Made by a program: the position numbers and the translations under genes. Positions 1 to 12,406 of a stretch of DNA of 64,000 nucleotides are shown one piece after another. This DNA comes from Sclerurus mexicanus. Lineage: Eukaryota > Chordata > Aves > Passeriformes > Furnariidae. The stretch is taken from contig VWZF01007075.1 of NCBI GenBank assembly GCA_013396755.1, positions 646,166 to 710,165 of the forward strand, in the 5' to 3' direction. How positions within the stretch are numbered: position 1 is the stretch's first letter; every line of letters begins with the position of its first letter. The notes under the pieces are model-generated. The model searched no databases. It saw only the letters and a program-made list of their open reading frames with translations, and had not been told where the DNA came from.

Positions 1-3000
1 AGGGAAGAACATGGACAAGATCAGGACAAGGAAGTAGCAGAAGAGGGAAGAAAGCCGAGAACACATGAGGGGGCATTCAGAGGAGATTCTGATTGCACTG
101 AGACTGGGGGAAAACTGGTTTGGGTAGCAGTGGCTGGTGAGGGTTTGGATGGGGAGGGGAGCAGCAGGGGATTTGGCTGATTTGGTGAGGGAGGGGCTCA
201 CTGTCCGCACAGGCAGGAGGGTGGGGAGGCAGGGATCAGCAGAGAGGGATGAGGCTTCTGGTCATGGAGGAAGCAAAGAAATCTCTCCAGGCTGGGATGA
301 GATGGAGGAAATAAAGCGGAGAAAAAAAGAGTTCCTCTGAGGAGTGTCTGAACCCCTGAGAGTGCCCAGGATGGCATGGGGCAGCCCAGCTCTGTTAGGT
401 TGAGAAGGCTGGGTAGAGGCGTGTCTGGGAGTGCTGAAGCATTGGGCATGAAACTCTTGTTTGCAGAGCTCAGCAAGGGCATTGCCAGGAGCGTCACACA
501 TGTGAAGCTGTTTTGGGGCAAAGACCAAAAACTTGAAGCTTTGGAAAAATTCTGGAAGGGCTGCTCTCCCGCTTTGGAGGGACAACCAGGCAGGTTGTGT
601 GATGAGAGGCTGCCCTAGACACCTCCTGAGGGGTCACCTGCGAGGTGAAGGGGACAGGGAAGTGCTGGTCCACTCTCTGGTGGGTGTAGGATATGAGACG
701 TTCTCTGGACTCTGTAAGGCCCTGGGACAGAGAAATGTCATATTTCCAAAAAAAAATAAAGGAGTTTGGAAGGGTGTGAGAGCAACTACTGAAACTGGTT
801 TGGGAAGAAACACTTCTGTTCATGGATCTCCTCATGGTGTCTCTCTCCTCTGTAGTAAAATGTGCAGTGATGTTGTGCAGGGAGTCAGGGCCTTCAGCAG
901 GTTGTTCCAACCAGAACAGTGCTAACAGGGGTTTGACAACATGGACTTAGCCATGAACCCAAACTCTTGCCACATATTTTTATGCCAAACCCACATCAGC
1001 TTAGGAACCCTTGTCCCATCGTCACTGTCCTTCACACTTCTCTTACACTGACGCACAAGCAGCACTGAAAGTCCAGTGGCTTGGCTGACAAGATGGACTT
1101 TCATATGATTATCTTTTCTCCTGCTTTGTGTGGGTAAATCTGGCAGCACCTTGCTGATGTGAGACAAGAGCAATCAGACACGGGGGAACAAAGGGTTGGT
1201 CGGCACAGTTATAAAAGCCTGGGCCATATTTCATTGTGCAGAGTATTTTAAAATATGGTCCTATATTTAATGACAATGGAAACCGTCAATCATGCAGCAT
1301 TGCTATAGGAACAGTTCTATTAAAATTAAACATACTTTGACACCAGTAAATGTTACTGGCTGGCAGAGGAAAATTACAACATGTGTAATTTCACTCTTTG
1401 TTATCTCTTACCATGTGTAGGTGTCTGGGTGGTACTGTCTAGTATCAGGTGATTGTAATTTTGTTCTTGATCGTCTGAAATTCACAGAAAAAAAACCCTT
1501 TAAGAATCAGCTTAGCAAACCCAGTGATCTGCGGATGATAATTACAGCTCACAGCATTCCCAGGAAGACTCAGCGTGATTAAAGAAAGGAGAAGAAAATT
1601 CTTAAGAAAGCAGAAGTTTTTGTGATGCAGTTCCCATAAAATTCCAGATGGAAATAAAATGTGATAAACGGAAGTTGCTCCCCTTCTGCTGAGCCTGCAA
1701 ATCAAGGGAAGGCACAATGTTGAGAAACACCTTCAGTCAGGAGCAAACAGTATCATCTGGACCCACATCGGCTCCTGGGAACTGCTGGAACCTCACAGCC
1801 CCTTCTCCACTGCTCCTTTTCCATCCAATATGGAGATTTGGAGACCTAGAGCTTTGGTGGTTTGGAGTTTCCAGGAAGTTATTCCCAAGGACCCAAAAAC
1901 CAGACTGTCACACGGTGACCACAACAATAAAAACAATGTCCTCTGTCAGTCCAGAGAGAAATCAAAGAAGCAATATTGTGAATGCAGGGAATTGAGTTAC
2001 ATTTTCAGTTGCATCTGCACATGGACTGTTACTCTCCCTTCCCAAGAAGGGAGAATACTGTAAGACTGACACACTAAGTATTAATTAATGCAAAGAAGGG
2101 AAAACAGTCTGTGTCAGAGTGGCTGCCAGAACTGGGGTTGGTGACTCTTCTGTGGTAGTGGAAAACATCTTTGCCTCTTTCTCAGTGTTAAAAAACCACT
2201 AGATATGTGACTCCTCATAAACTTCCCTGACCTCTTGTTTCCACACAGGCCTCCCATAAGGAATGAACTCTGTGTCCAGATCTTTCCAACAGGAGTGGAA
2301 TTTTAGCAATGTAGGGTGAGAGAAGATTTCTAGAGATATTTGCTCTCATGCTCTCCCCTTACAGGGTGAAAAACCCTCATGTCTCTGCTATTCCTATAAC
2401 CTTGTCTCTGACCCCCAAGGACCTCTCTTTCCCTGGATCTTTCTTCTGCTTTTCAGATCAAATTCTTCTGTCCTGTCTTCCAGGGACATGGAGAAACTCT
2501 CTCTTTTTCCTGCCACAGCTCATTATAAAAACACTGTTACAGTGTTTTCCCTTAACTTTACGCTTCAGGATAATGACATTTATTTTCTGATTCCTTATAA
2601 AAATTATTTTACCTTTGATTATTCATGTTAGCACTGTCTGCTGTCTCTGAATGACCTGGAACCTCCATATTTCTGGGACAGATTTTACCAGCACAGAGTG
2701 GATTCCCTGGAATGTTCCAATTCAACTTCTCTTGTTCACTCCAACTTGTACTTTTCCCAGTTGTTGTAAAGTTTGTGATCCTTTTTTGGTTCCTTATTTC
2801 TTTTCCAGGGAAATCTTCAATTGTTCTTCAACACTTAGAAGGGTTTTCAGCATTCCTGTTTCAGCCCAATGCTTCTCATTTTTCTCCATTTAATCAATTT
2901 ATTTTCAGACTATTTCTCCAATTTGTCAAGAACATTTTAAACTCTAATCCCATTCTCTAATAGACATACGCTCAACCAATCTTCATATCATCTGCAAATT

Positions 3001-3724
3001 TAATAAGCAAACTCTTTATCCACCAGTAACAAGGAGACTAAATCAGAACCACATCAATTCATCTTTGTTCCATGGTCAGTAGTCTACCCCAGAGAGTTTC
3101 CTTAACAACAGGCTTCAAAAAAGAATCCCACATTACTTTCTTAGAAACTGCTGGAAAACTTGCTAAGGTCATGCTCCTTAATATGGTTATTCTTCCCTGT
3201 CCACAAAACAGCAAAAAAACTAAAAATAAGACTAACTTGCTATTTTTTGTTTTTGAGAAGTCCTGGTTTGTCTCGTTTCAGGTCCTCTCCATGCACACGC
3301 CACAGAGTTTTTGTGTCCAGCCAGTATTAAAATCAGGGCTTATTCATTCAGATCACAACAGCCTGGACATGTGTACTTGCTTACAGCTCCCTCTGGAAAA
3401 CAGGCACTTCCTAAATACACAGAGATAAGGAAATGTTCAAATATTTTCAGCCCAAAGGAAGGGCAAACCTTGAGAGGAGCACAGGTTCACATGGACACAT
3501 GGAGTGCCCCTGAATAAGTGATATACAGGCCCTGTAAATTAGAATTTTCCTTTGGATCCTCCAAGATTGATTGCTTTTATCAACGGAAGACCCGGCAGTA
3601 AAAAGTTTTTTTATTTTTCTTTGTCTTTTCTTCATTCATATGGCCAAACTTCACTACAATGTGAAAACAAGACAAGAGGATTGGTGGGTATTTCTAGGGT
3701 CCCTGGAAGAGTCCAGAGGGATTT
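1..3724. other. Unique non-coding DNA, no gene recognised
   Basis: The first ~900 bases are purine- and G-rich on the + strand, with only short overlapping open frames on both strands and no recognisable domain. From about 950 the sequence becomes AT-rich. The part at 2345-2960 is pyrimidine-rich, which produces several stop-poor but low-complexity T/C-rich frames. I see no CR1 tail, LTR, splice-flanked exon or RNA gene. This is probably intergenic or intronic. Confidence 0.6.
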
Positions 3725-3810
3725 TCACAGAAGCAGAATCCCAGAATATGCTTGGTGTGAAGTGACCCCCAAGGATTTTCAAGTCCAACTGCTGGCCCTG
3801 CACAGGCTCC
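3725..3810 (-). mobile_element. CR1 LINE 3'-end fragment
   Basis: On the + strand the text runs CAGAATCCCAGAATATGC..., then a "CCCCCAAGGATTTTCAAGTCCAACT"-like block and GCCCTGCACAGGCTCC. This is the reverse complement of a CR1 3' UTR end. Only about 85 bp remain, consistent with strong 5' truncation by target-primed reverse transcription. It is diverged from the fresher copies at 30068 and 33535, so it is probably old. Confidence 0.75.
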
Positions 3811-5814
3811 TTTTCAGAGATATGGGGGAAGATGGGTCAATTTTCCTCTACTTTCCAGAAATCCGGACACAGATTCCTGCTCATTATACCCTGTTTAACT
3901 GTTCCTGAAGTTCAAACAGGCTTTTTCAGTAATGCCATTCTAAAAGACTGTGGGTGATGATCAGTCTGAGACCTCAGGATGCACCTTCTCATTCTGCAAA
4001 TCCCTGACAGGAGAGAAGAATCAGGAGAGGGTCTGGTTTTCTCCCAGGGAAAAAGGAAGAGGATGAGAGGAAAAAGCCTTGAGTTGTGTGAGAGGTTTAG
4101 ATTGGTTATCGGAACTGGAAAACGTTAATTTTTACAGAAGGTAAAACATAGAGATTTCTCCCTCCTGCAAACACACAGTGCTCAGTGAGTCACTTATTCC
4201 CACAACCTCCCTCCTCGGTGAAATTGTGGCTTCACTGAAGGCAATTACACGTTCTTGCATAAGAACCATCATCTCCTAATTCTGAGCAGGTTTCCATTTC
4301 ACCACAAATGTCTTGTCTTCTGTTATCTTCCCTTCCCCTCTAAAAAGCTCAGGTGTTTTCAGGCTACTGTATAAGAAATGGCAGCGAAACCAGTCAGAAC
4401 CTGAATTGTTGGCATTTTGATGTGTCTCAGCTAATCAAGATTGTGAATGCAGCACTGGGGTTCATTTACCACTTCTGCAGCATTTTGTAAACATTTTCTA
4501 AGAAATAAAATGCTTTTAAATTGTGGCTGAGCCATCCTACAACTCTTCAAGTTTAACAAGATAATGCTGTTAATTGTGAAGTGCCAGTTAGGCAGAAGCT
4601 TATCTGTTGTTGAGACAAGGATTTGATTTCAAAGCTATTTACCAGGAAAGTCCGTAAGGGAAATAAAGGATTCACAAGGCTCTGGATTGCCATATCACAA
4701 TAAGAAATTTCTGAAGCATCTGGATGAGAGATCAGGTAAAAAGAAGAAAAAAATGAGGTATTTTACTGGAAAAGAGAAACCAGTGCTCCCAGCTCCTTTG
4801 CAAACAAGGGGAGACAGGTGGACATGAGGGCTTTAAAGGGCATTAGTTTCTTCGTCCAGAGGAAATGTGGTTACATGGAAAGGACAAGACAAAATGCTGC
4901 ATCCCACCGAAATATCCCTGAGTGCAGTTAAAACACTGCTCTGGGAGGGACAATTTTCACCACGTGACGAAGGGCAGCCTGTCAAGGAAGCACTGTGGAA
5001 GAAGAGAAGATGGTGCTGGAGGGAGAAGAAGGCCTCTGTATGTACTGGTAAATGTCAAGGCACAAGTGTCTGCCTGAGTAGCCTCAGGGCCCTGCTGCTG
5101 TGGCGCTTCTGCTCTAGCTCCAAAAATGTCTGAGCTCTCCAGAACTATCACTGTTTCCGGGTGGGATCAACTAGTGAGGACCTGAGTCCATTTACTGTAC
5201 AGTGACACCAACCCTAATGTGGGCTGAGGCTGACAGAGCAGGGTAGCCCATCCCCACCCTGCCTGTGTCCCTGTCACAGCCTGGAAAATTGTCCCACTAG
5301 CCCTGGGATATGTCCCACAAGCCCTGGGGATGTGGTTCAGCAGAATATTCAGTGCAAAATCTGCTTTCAGCCAGATCAGTCCCCAACACTGCTCTTCACC
5401 CTGTAGTCACCCCTGTCTGCAGCCCTGGGCACTAGAAGACACTTTTGATTGTGGCAGAGATATCCTGGACCCTGAAAAGGAGAACTCTTCCAAGTTCAGC
5501 ATCCACGGAAGCAAATGAATACTTGCACCACCAACAACTTCTTGCTCTCTTCTCCATATCACTGCTTCATAATTCTCTGTGCCTCTCCATGGGGGTGACA
5601 ATCGTGTGGCTTGATGAGACATGGTGAGGGCAGGTGTCTCCTGCAGGGAGTTTCTGCTTTGCCTGGAGTGAGGGCTCAGGTAGTTGTGACAGATGTTCAG
5701 GTGATCTGAACTTCCCGAAGAGCTTCTCTCATCCATGTGACAAGCCAAGATGGAGGGGAGGGATACCTCTGTTATTTCCTGAAGGCTTTGTGAGAATTCA
5801 CATGCAGTTTTGAA
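3811..5814. other. Unique non-coding DNA, possible conserved block
   Basis: No gene or repeat is recognised. The part at about 4400-4670 is AT-rich, free of repeat similarity, and carries clustered transcription-factor-like words (CTTATCT, TTTAAATTG, GTTAATTG), so it may be a conserved non-coding element. The part at 4860-5800 is GC-richer with short open frames on both strands that do not look like exons. Confidence 0.5.
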
Positions 5815-5975
5815 AAGAATCATAGACTATTCTGAGCTGGAAGGTACTCAGTGAGCAGTGAGTTGACCTACTGGTCCTGCCCAATACATCCCAACTGTCC
5901 CACCCTCTACCTGAGAGGATCATCCAAACGCTCTTGGAGCTCTGGCAGTCTTCCTGCTCTGCCCACTGCCCTAGG
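5815..5975 (-). mobile_element. CR1 LINE 3'-end fragment
   Basis: AGAATCATAGACTATTCTGAGCTGGAAGG at the left edge, CCATCCTCC-type text and GAGGATCATCCAAACGCTC, then CTCTGCCCACTGCCCT, match in order the reverse complement of CR1 3' UTR copies elsewhere in this window (for example 30068-30284), with clear divergence. The right end passes directly into an LTR-like repeat. Confidence 0.75.
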
Positions 5976-5984
5976 GCAGAGTGA

Positions 5985-6473
5985 ATTCTCCCATCAGCTA
6001 CCGTGGGCTGTGTTTGGGGCTGTGCTGGAGCAGTGCTGGGCACACTGGGATGGGCCAGTCCCTGGTGGCACAGCCAAGGGCTGTTCTGCTCTTCACATGG
6101 CACTGCCAGGACCTGGCTGGGGGGACACAGGTGGGACAGGTGCCCCTGAGTGACCCCAGGGCTGTCCCAGAGCACATGGAATCATGCTCAGCACACATGG
6201 CTGAGGGATGTTCAGATTGTGGTGTGTGCCTTCCCCAGGCACCAGCAGGTGGGAGGGAGCACGGCTGTCCTGCGGATGTTGAGCCCATGGGAAATGGGGA
6301 ATGAATTCCTTGGGTTTTGTCCTTGGTTGTGTGACTTTTGCTTTCCCTCTTAAACTGTCTGTATCTCAACCCATGAGTGTCTTCATTTTACCCTTCCAGT
6401 TCTCTCCCATCCCACCCTTGGGCAGTGGGGGAGCTGTTGAGGTGCTGAGTTACATATGGCGTTAAACGACCAA
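5985..6473 (+). mobile_element. Probable endogenous retrovirus solo LTR
   Basis: The 3' part reads CTTAAACTGTCTGTATCTCAACCCATGAG, then a CTTTTACCCTTCCAGTTCTCTCCCATCCCACC-like block and a terminal GTTAAACGACCA. This order is familiar from an LTR family common in songbird genomes. The 5' part (about 6000-6145) recurs in inverted orientation at 19455-19640, showing a dispersed repeat. The polyadenylation signal is degenerate (CTTAAA in place of ATTAAA). No gag, pol or env text adjoins it, so it would be a solo LTR. Ends are approximate and I could not find a clean target-site duplication. Confidence 0.6.
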
Positions 6474-6960
6474 AATCTGAACCAACGAAGTGATAAAGGA
6501 AACTTTAAATAAAACAAAAAAACTTCTCACTACGCTTCCTATCCAGGGCACCCTCTTAAGATACAACCTTTTTCCTGAGACTCAACCTTTCCTTTGGTAC
6601 TTGCTTTTAGTCTTCTTCAGAGTCCATTTTTTCAGTCTCAGGAATTTCAAATGTGAACAATGTTAATAGAAATTAGATGTAATTTGTTCTCTTATGGAAA
6701 AAATATTAAATGTCAGAACAGAGAAAGAAAACACTGTATTTTCAAGCCTGACTTCCCTAATGAAGTTCCTTATAAAAACAGCAAAAGAAGAATATTTTTA
6801 ATATTTTCCAACTGCATTACTGATCTATGATCATTCTGACAGTCAAGAAATATTTTGCATTAGTTTTACAGAATTTAATGAAGTGTTTGAACTGCTCTGA
6901 ATTCTGTAGTCAAAAAGACAATAAAAATGTCTTAAAGAGGAGCAATCAGACTATTCATAG

Positions 6961-7040
6961 TAGATGTGGATGTGGCACTTGAGGACAAGCATCAGTGGTT
7001 GGACTCGGGGATCTCCTTCTCCAACTTAAAAGATTCTATG
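6961..7040 (+). mobile_element. CR1 LINE 3' terminal fragment
   Basis: TGGCACTTGAGGACAAGC, TGGTTGGACTCGGGGATCTC and CCAACTTAAAAGATTCTATG follow the order of a CR1 3' UTR terminus on the + strand, ending in the 8-bp-type tail. About 80 bp survive. It belongs with the copies at 8546 and 19262, which share the "cttgaggacatgg" motif. Confidence 0.7.
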
Positions 7041-8545
7041 AAAAACAATTCCTTACCTTCTGTCCCTCTGGTCTTTCCAAAAACCTCAGCATTTTTCTCC
7101 CTTCGATATTTTCACCACCTGATATTTTCAGAGGAGGATTATAAAGTGGTTTGTTTTAATGATGAAAAAGAACATCTTCAGCCTTTGCACTAAGTGAGAC
7201 AAAATCTATGTCCAAGGCTTGTCTTCCAGAGCACTAATTACTTTAGGAACTGAAAGAAATGAAGACCCAAAAGGGAGGAGAAAAACAGACCAAGAGCTGC
7301 TGATGAGAATGGAAATACTTTCAGCAAAAAGCTGCTGAATTTTCACCATCCGACCCCCTGTGGCATTTTCTGTTCACAGTTCAGAGTCCAGAGGGAAACC
7401 ACATAGCAAAACTCCTTTGGCTGCTGCCTGGGTGGGCAAGCAAAGCTGGGCAAGTGCCTGGGCAGGGGGACAGGAACAAACCCTTTGCTAAGAGAAGACA
7501 TTTCCCTTGAGTTTAGACAGAGAGAGTGAAAAATGCAGCCAGGGAATAGGGGAGGGGATGCCCTCAGTCGCATCATGAGGCAGGATCATCCTGCCCAACC
7601 AGGGCCGGGTGATGGGCACATGAATATTTAGCCTAATAGATAATGAAATTCCAGCTGTCTTTCCTGTACACCAGCCAATAACTAATTACTTTATATTTTT
7701 GCTTTGAATATCTTGCTTGCTGAATGTTTCTGCATCCAGCTGACAATTCCCAGGCATATTGAATCCTAAAAATTGGCTGGAGCAAGAAGCAAAGCAGACA
7801 AACCCAAGAATATAGTCAATAGTAGGATCAGAACCTCAGTCATTAAAGGGGCTGGAAATACCACATTAAAGGTTTTCCGATTCCCTTCATTTCATAATCA
7901 CTCTGTCATGTTTTTGTTCTCCCATTCCAAATTATTTTTTAGCTGTATTCTTTTGACCCATTCATTGAAAATGATGCTCCAGGAATAAGGTACCTATTCA
8001 AGAGTTATTTTAATCCTCATTAAGTGATGAATTACCCCTTTCTTTAGGATCCCATGCTATCTAAACCCTGCACTGATTAGGGAACTGTAATAATCTATGA
8101 AGGCTTTTGTCTAGCACCCATCATCCTAAAAAACAGCTTCCAGACTCCCATAACTAAGGTGAGGTGGGGGTTCCCAGCCCCACGTTTAACTTGAGCCACT
8201 AACTGAGGACCAGAGCAGGTGTACCTCCACCTGCAAGTCTTTTTTCCTTTTGAGGAAGAGCCCTGGAAAACTCAGGTCAAATTTTTCGTATCACAGAGGG
8301 GATTTTTAATAGGATTTTGAAAGCAAAAATGAGCTGCTAATTAATCAGCCCCTTTTGTGAGGGAGGTAAGGCATGTGTAAGAGTTCCTGGTTTACATGTG
8401 GGGCATACAATGAAGGCAGGTGGAATAACTTCCCAGTGGCTACACAGCAACAAGGGTAGAGCTAGGAATGCTTCCTCACCCCAGCTCATGTCCAGGGTTT
8501 TTACTCCCCACCACAAAGAAGAGCAGGGAGAGCACAACCTGCCAG
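7041..8545. other. Unique non-coding DNA
   Basis: No gene recognised. The part at 7600-7760 is AT-rich and repeat-free, with ATGAATATTTAG, ATAACTAATTACTT and TTGAATATCTTGC words that look like homeodomain-type sites; it is a candidate conserved element only. The rest holds short shadow frames. Confidence 0.5.
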
Positions 8546-8955
8546 CTCAGGAGAAGGGCCTGGCACAGCTGGAGTCGATGAGGGAGCTGGGAGACCTCAG
8601 CCTGGAGAAAACGAGGCTCGGGGGATCTTCTAGTTCTGGAACTCCCTGAGAAGATTCAAGGCGGAGGGTCCAGGGAACAGGGACAGGAGGAAGGGAACAG
8701 CCTCAGATTGTGTCAAAGGACGGGCAGTTTGGATATTATGAAAAATGTCTTCACAGAAAGGCAGGTCAGCCATTAGAACAGGCTGCCCATAGACGTGGTG
8801 GAGTCTCCACCCCTGGAATGGTTCAAAAAATATGTGAATGTGACACTTGAGGACACGGTTTATTGGTGAATTTGGTGGTGCTGCTGATGGTTGGACTTGC
8901 TGAACTTAGAAGCCTTTTCCAAACTTACTCTTTCCAGAATTGTGAGATTTTATGA
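8546..8955 (+). mobile_element. CR1 LINE, ORF2 C-terminus plus 3' UTR
   Basis: The 5' part encodes a decayed form of the CR1 ORF2 C-terminus (L-x-S-M-R-E-L-G-D-L-S-L-E-K around 8560-8615). It continues through the 3' UTR (GAACAGGCTGCCCATAGACG, GGTGGAGTCTCCACCCCTGG, GGTTGGACTTGCTGAACTTAG) to a tail near TTGTGAGATTTTATGA. About 410 bp, 5'-truncated. Several frame breaks mean no functional protein. Confidence 0.85.
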
Positions 8956-9566
8956 ATGTGAAAGCTGATACCAGCTCAACACTTCGGAAAATCCTGCTGC
9001 AGGTGTTTCAGACTTGGGGAGCAAGAAACCAAAGTGATTTTGGAAGGCTCTGATTGACTCAGCTCCTGCAGGACTGTCCCCTCAGGGATCACCAACAGCA
9101 GACACTCTCAAAGGTCCACCAGTGCCCTCCCCTCACACCTGCACTGGTGGTGCCCTCCTGGCAGCCCCTGGGGGCACCCATAGCTGTCTGGGGCTATGTT
9201 TTGCTGGCAGACCAAGGTCAGGCAGCTCTTCTCATACTGGAGACTCATCAGTGGGATTTGTGTTGCGTGAAATCCCTGGGAGTGCCAGTGTAGCAGTCAC
9301 CTTCACCTGGGCAGTCAAGTGCTCCTGGAGCTGTCACTGTGTTCCTTGTGCCTCGCTTGTCTTCGGACATTTCCAAGCCCCTTTGCTGCTCTGTTCATGC
9401 TCAAAGAAGATCTTTTATTTTTAAGTAGAGTGGATGTGAGGAAATACTTCACAGGAAACTTCAACTCCATCATTTCACTTCTCTAGGTTTTTTTGTGTTC
9501 ACTACATATTTTAAGGCTATGGAGAAGGAAGGCTCAAACAAACTGTAAGAAATGAAGAAGGTGAAT
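8956..9566. other. Unique non-coding DNA
   Basis: No gene, repeat or RNA recognised. Open frames at 9054-9424 are in overlapping frames on GC-richer sequence and look like chance frames. Confidence 0.5.
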
Positions 9567-9705
9567 AATAGAATAGGCTGAGCTGGAAGAAATAAAAAAA
9601 ACCCTTCGATTCCAACACCAGACCCTGCCCACGACATCCCAACAGTCCCACCCTCTCTTTCAAAGCATTTTCCAAACACTCCTGGAGTTCGGGCAGTGTA
9701 AAGGC
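9567..9705 (-). mobile_element. CR1 LINE 3'-end fragment
   Basis: AATAGAATAGGCTGAGCTGG marks the complement of the CR1 tail. CATCCCAACAGTCCCACCCTC and CCAAACACTCCTGGAGTTC follow in the same order as in the 5815 copy, with which it shares the CATCCCAAC-GTCCCACCCTCT block. It is degenerate, with an A-rich insertion near 9592-9602. Confidence 0.75.
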
Positions 9706-12406
9706 ATATGGAGACATGTTTTTCCAGGTGTGGGGAATAGACCACCTGCTCTGTGAATGTTTAACTTCCCTGCAAGGGCACAGCCTCTCTCAGTACAGCT
9801 AACAAAAGCTACTTTCAAGAACAATAAAACATCTCCATTTTACTTTCTATTTACAACTTTCTAGTTGACATACCCCAGCTTTATTTAGGATAAGTAACGC
9901 TGAAATTAAAGTTCTTCAACTTCTCTCTTTACTCTCCTGAAGAATGTGTCAGAAATTAGGAGATATGTAATACCTCAGACCTTATGCCATGAATTGTCAG
10001 ACGACAAACCCTTCTGCAAAATGGAAAGCAACATGGATTATGCCATTGAGAAGTGTCAGGAACAATCCCTCCCAGGTGGTGATAGCCCTGAATTGTTCCC
10101 TGGAATTGTACTTAGTTTTCACCTCTAATCTTGGCCTATTTTGCCAGTGATGCCACAGAGAATTCCATGTCTAGAAGGCAGAAATTTCTCTTCCATGAGA
10201 GGTGATGTCTGTGGGATGTACCGCTCCCTGATCTTCGCAGTACCTCCTTTCCAAGGCAGATGCTGTTTAATGAGCGATCAAAGCCTCTTGGCTGCTCTTT
10301 GGAATAGGAGATGATGCTGACCTTCTTTATTCACCCTTCTTTCTACAATTTGTGTCCTGGTTCTGGAGTAGAATCTTGTAAAACAGTGGGCTCTCGTCCA
10401 GGAGTAGAGCCTTTTCTGCAGCCTCTCTCAGACCCAGAGGACAGGGCACTTCCTGTGAGTTGCCCTCCCCAGGATGTCTTTCTCACAAACCACAGCCACA
10501 TCTGCCTCGCTGCCTCTGATATAGGCTGCATTTCATGACCACAGTGCCGATGTCCTCAAGCTGCTCAGCCACAATCCTCCAGCAAAGTTATTTTTCTGGA
10601 TGGAGGATGGAAGTAGAAGAGTAAATTCATACGGATGGAAATGCTTCAAACTTCCCATATTTGGGGAATACTTAAGTGTAGGTTGTTCGTTAAGAAAGTC
10701 AAGCATAAATCTGGTTAACTAGTGGTTAGACCAGAGCACAGAGCTGGAACAAGTCTTTCTTTAAAGAGAGGTGTTGATATCTGGGACAAGCACTCTCGTG
10801 TTAATGGAGCAGTGAGGGGCTTGAAGGGAAATGGCTTAAAGAGGAAGCATAAAAATGGAGGTTCTTGAGCTCCTCACACGTCCAGAATTAGACAGGACCT
10901 ACAAGACTGGGGAAAAAGGAACACTGAAATCTCAGGATAACTTCAGTTTGCTCATAGGAGATCTAGGTGCTTGCACTTTGCACTTCAGCCTGGGATAGGA
11001 TATGAAGTGAAGAGAATATGACCACGAGCCTTTTTTCTGTCATCTCTAATTTGCTTTACTTGATGTTAATTGAACACACAGAGAGATCCAAGAATCCCAG
11101 AGCAGCGTGAGATTATATCATATCTACTGAGAGGGAAGTTCTTACATGCTCTGAAAAAGCAAAATCCCCCCCACGTCAACTAGACCCAGAGAAGTACAAT
11201 CATATGACATGACTAATGGGAATTCATGCCACTCTTTCAGGCACCAGGAGAGGAATGATATGAAATCAGCCCCGACGACACTATACCTGCAGGGGCAGAA
11301 GCACTGAACTGATTTGCCAGGGCACTCAAGGTCCTTCTCAACAGGCAAGAATAAAAATCATGTGCTTTACCTGCACTGTCATGGTGATCTAAGCACAGAT
11401 ATAAGCGAAGTAGATAAGTCTCACTGACCTTGTGATACAGGTAACTAATTGCAACCTGTTAGCACAATACAGTCAGAGAAGCTTGCATCCTGCACAAGTC
11501 ACAGGGCAGAGATTTGGGGACCGTTGAGTGTCACTGGCTCCTCTAGGTCCAGATAATTTTTTGCAGAAGGAGAAGCAGCACAGCTGTGCAAGAGATACAC
11601 TGTGAGGTGAAGAAGCACAGTCTGGAACCTGAAGTTAGAGGGAGCTCTCAAGAGCACCAGTCTCTCACTTCACTGTCTTGACGGATGCATTTTTGTGTCT
11701 CTTGGTAGGCAACAGTTTCTTCGTGCCTCCTAAACACACTCGGTTGACTGTCATCACATTTTGTCACTCCTCTGGCCCTATCTAGCAACACCTCTCTATT
11801 TAATTTCCACTTGTTTTAATCACAGCCTCCAAAGAGCATGGAAAGAGATAGCCCTTTAATCCATTTTACCACAAAACAGACATCAAAAAAATTTTTCCTA
11901 CAGCTGGTGGTAAAGAGATATGAAAATATAATGAATAATGAAGAATAAACGAGCTGACCTTTTCCTAAGATGCTCTTTTTCATCCTGAAATTTGGAATTT
12001 GGGTGAAATGAACCTTGTCTTCCCAGCCCGTTTTGACATTAATGATGCAGATATCGCCCTCTGAGCAGATTTCTCAATATTTCTCAAAAGGAGGAGAACG
12101 GGGAAGTTTTTCGTTCAGAGCAGTGGGGTGAATTTTGCCTTAGAAATGCCTCTCTCTCTGGTGGCTCTAACAGAGCATGGACTGACTGTCCCAGATGATC
12201 ATATTTGAGTATGACCTTATGCATTCGTTACAGACCACCGGGACTCGGATCTTCATAAGGTCAGAGATGCAGGTCATGCTCCTGGTGAGGAATAATTCCT
12301 TGCACCAGCACAGACAGTTTATGACTTTCTGGAAAGCAGGTCTTCAGGAAATGACCTGGGGTTCCTCAGGGAAAACAAGATGTCCCTGAGAGATCAGTTT
12401 GTCCTG
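9706..12406. other. Unique non-coding DNA
   Basis: A 2.7-kb stretch with no gene that I can support. A weak CR1-like word (AAGAATCCCAGAGCAGCGTG) sits near 11090 but does not extend. Open frames are at most 75 residues and have no domain signature. Confidence 0.5.

Noticed and set aside
3950..3985. Possible C/D snoRNA boxes (GTGATGA and CTGA)
   Set aside because: The boxes are only a few bases apart and there is no terminal stem, so the geometry does not fit.
11085..11120. CR1-like word AAGAATCCCAGAGCAGCGTG
   Set aside because: The match does not extend into GGACC/CATCCAGTCCAAC text on either side.
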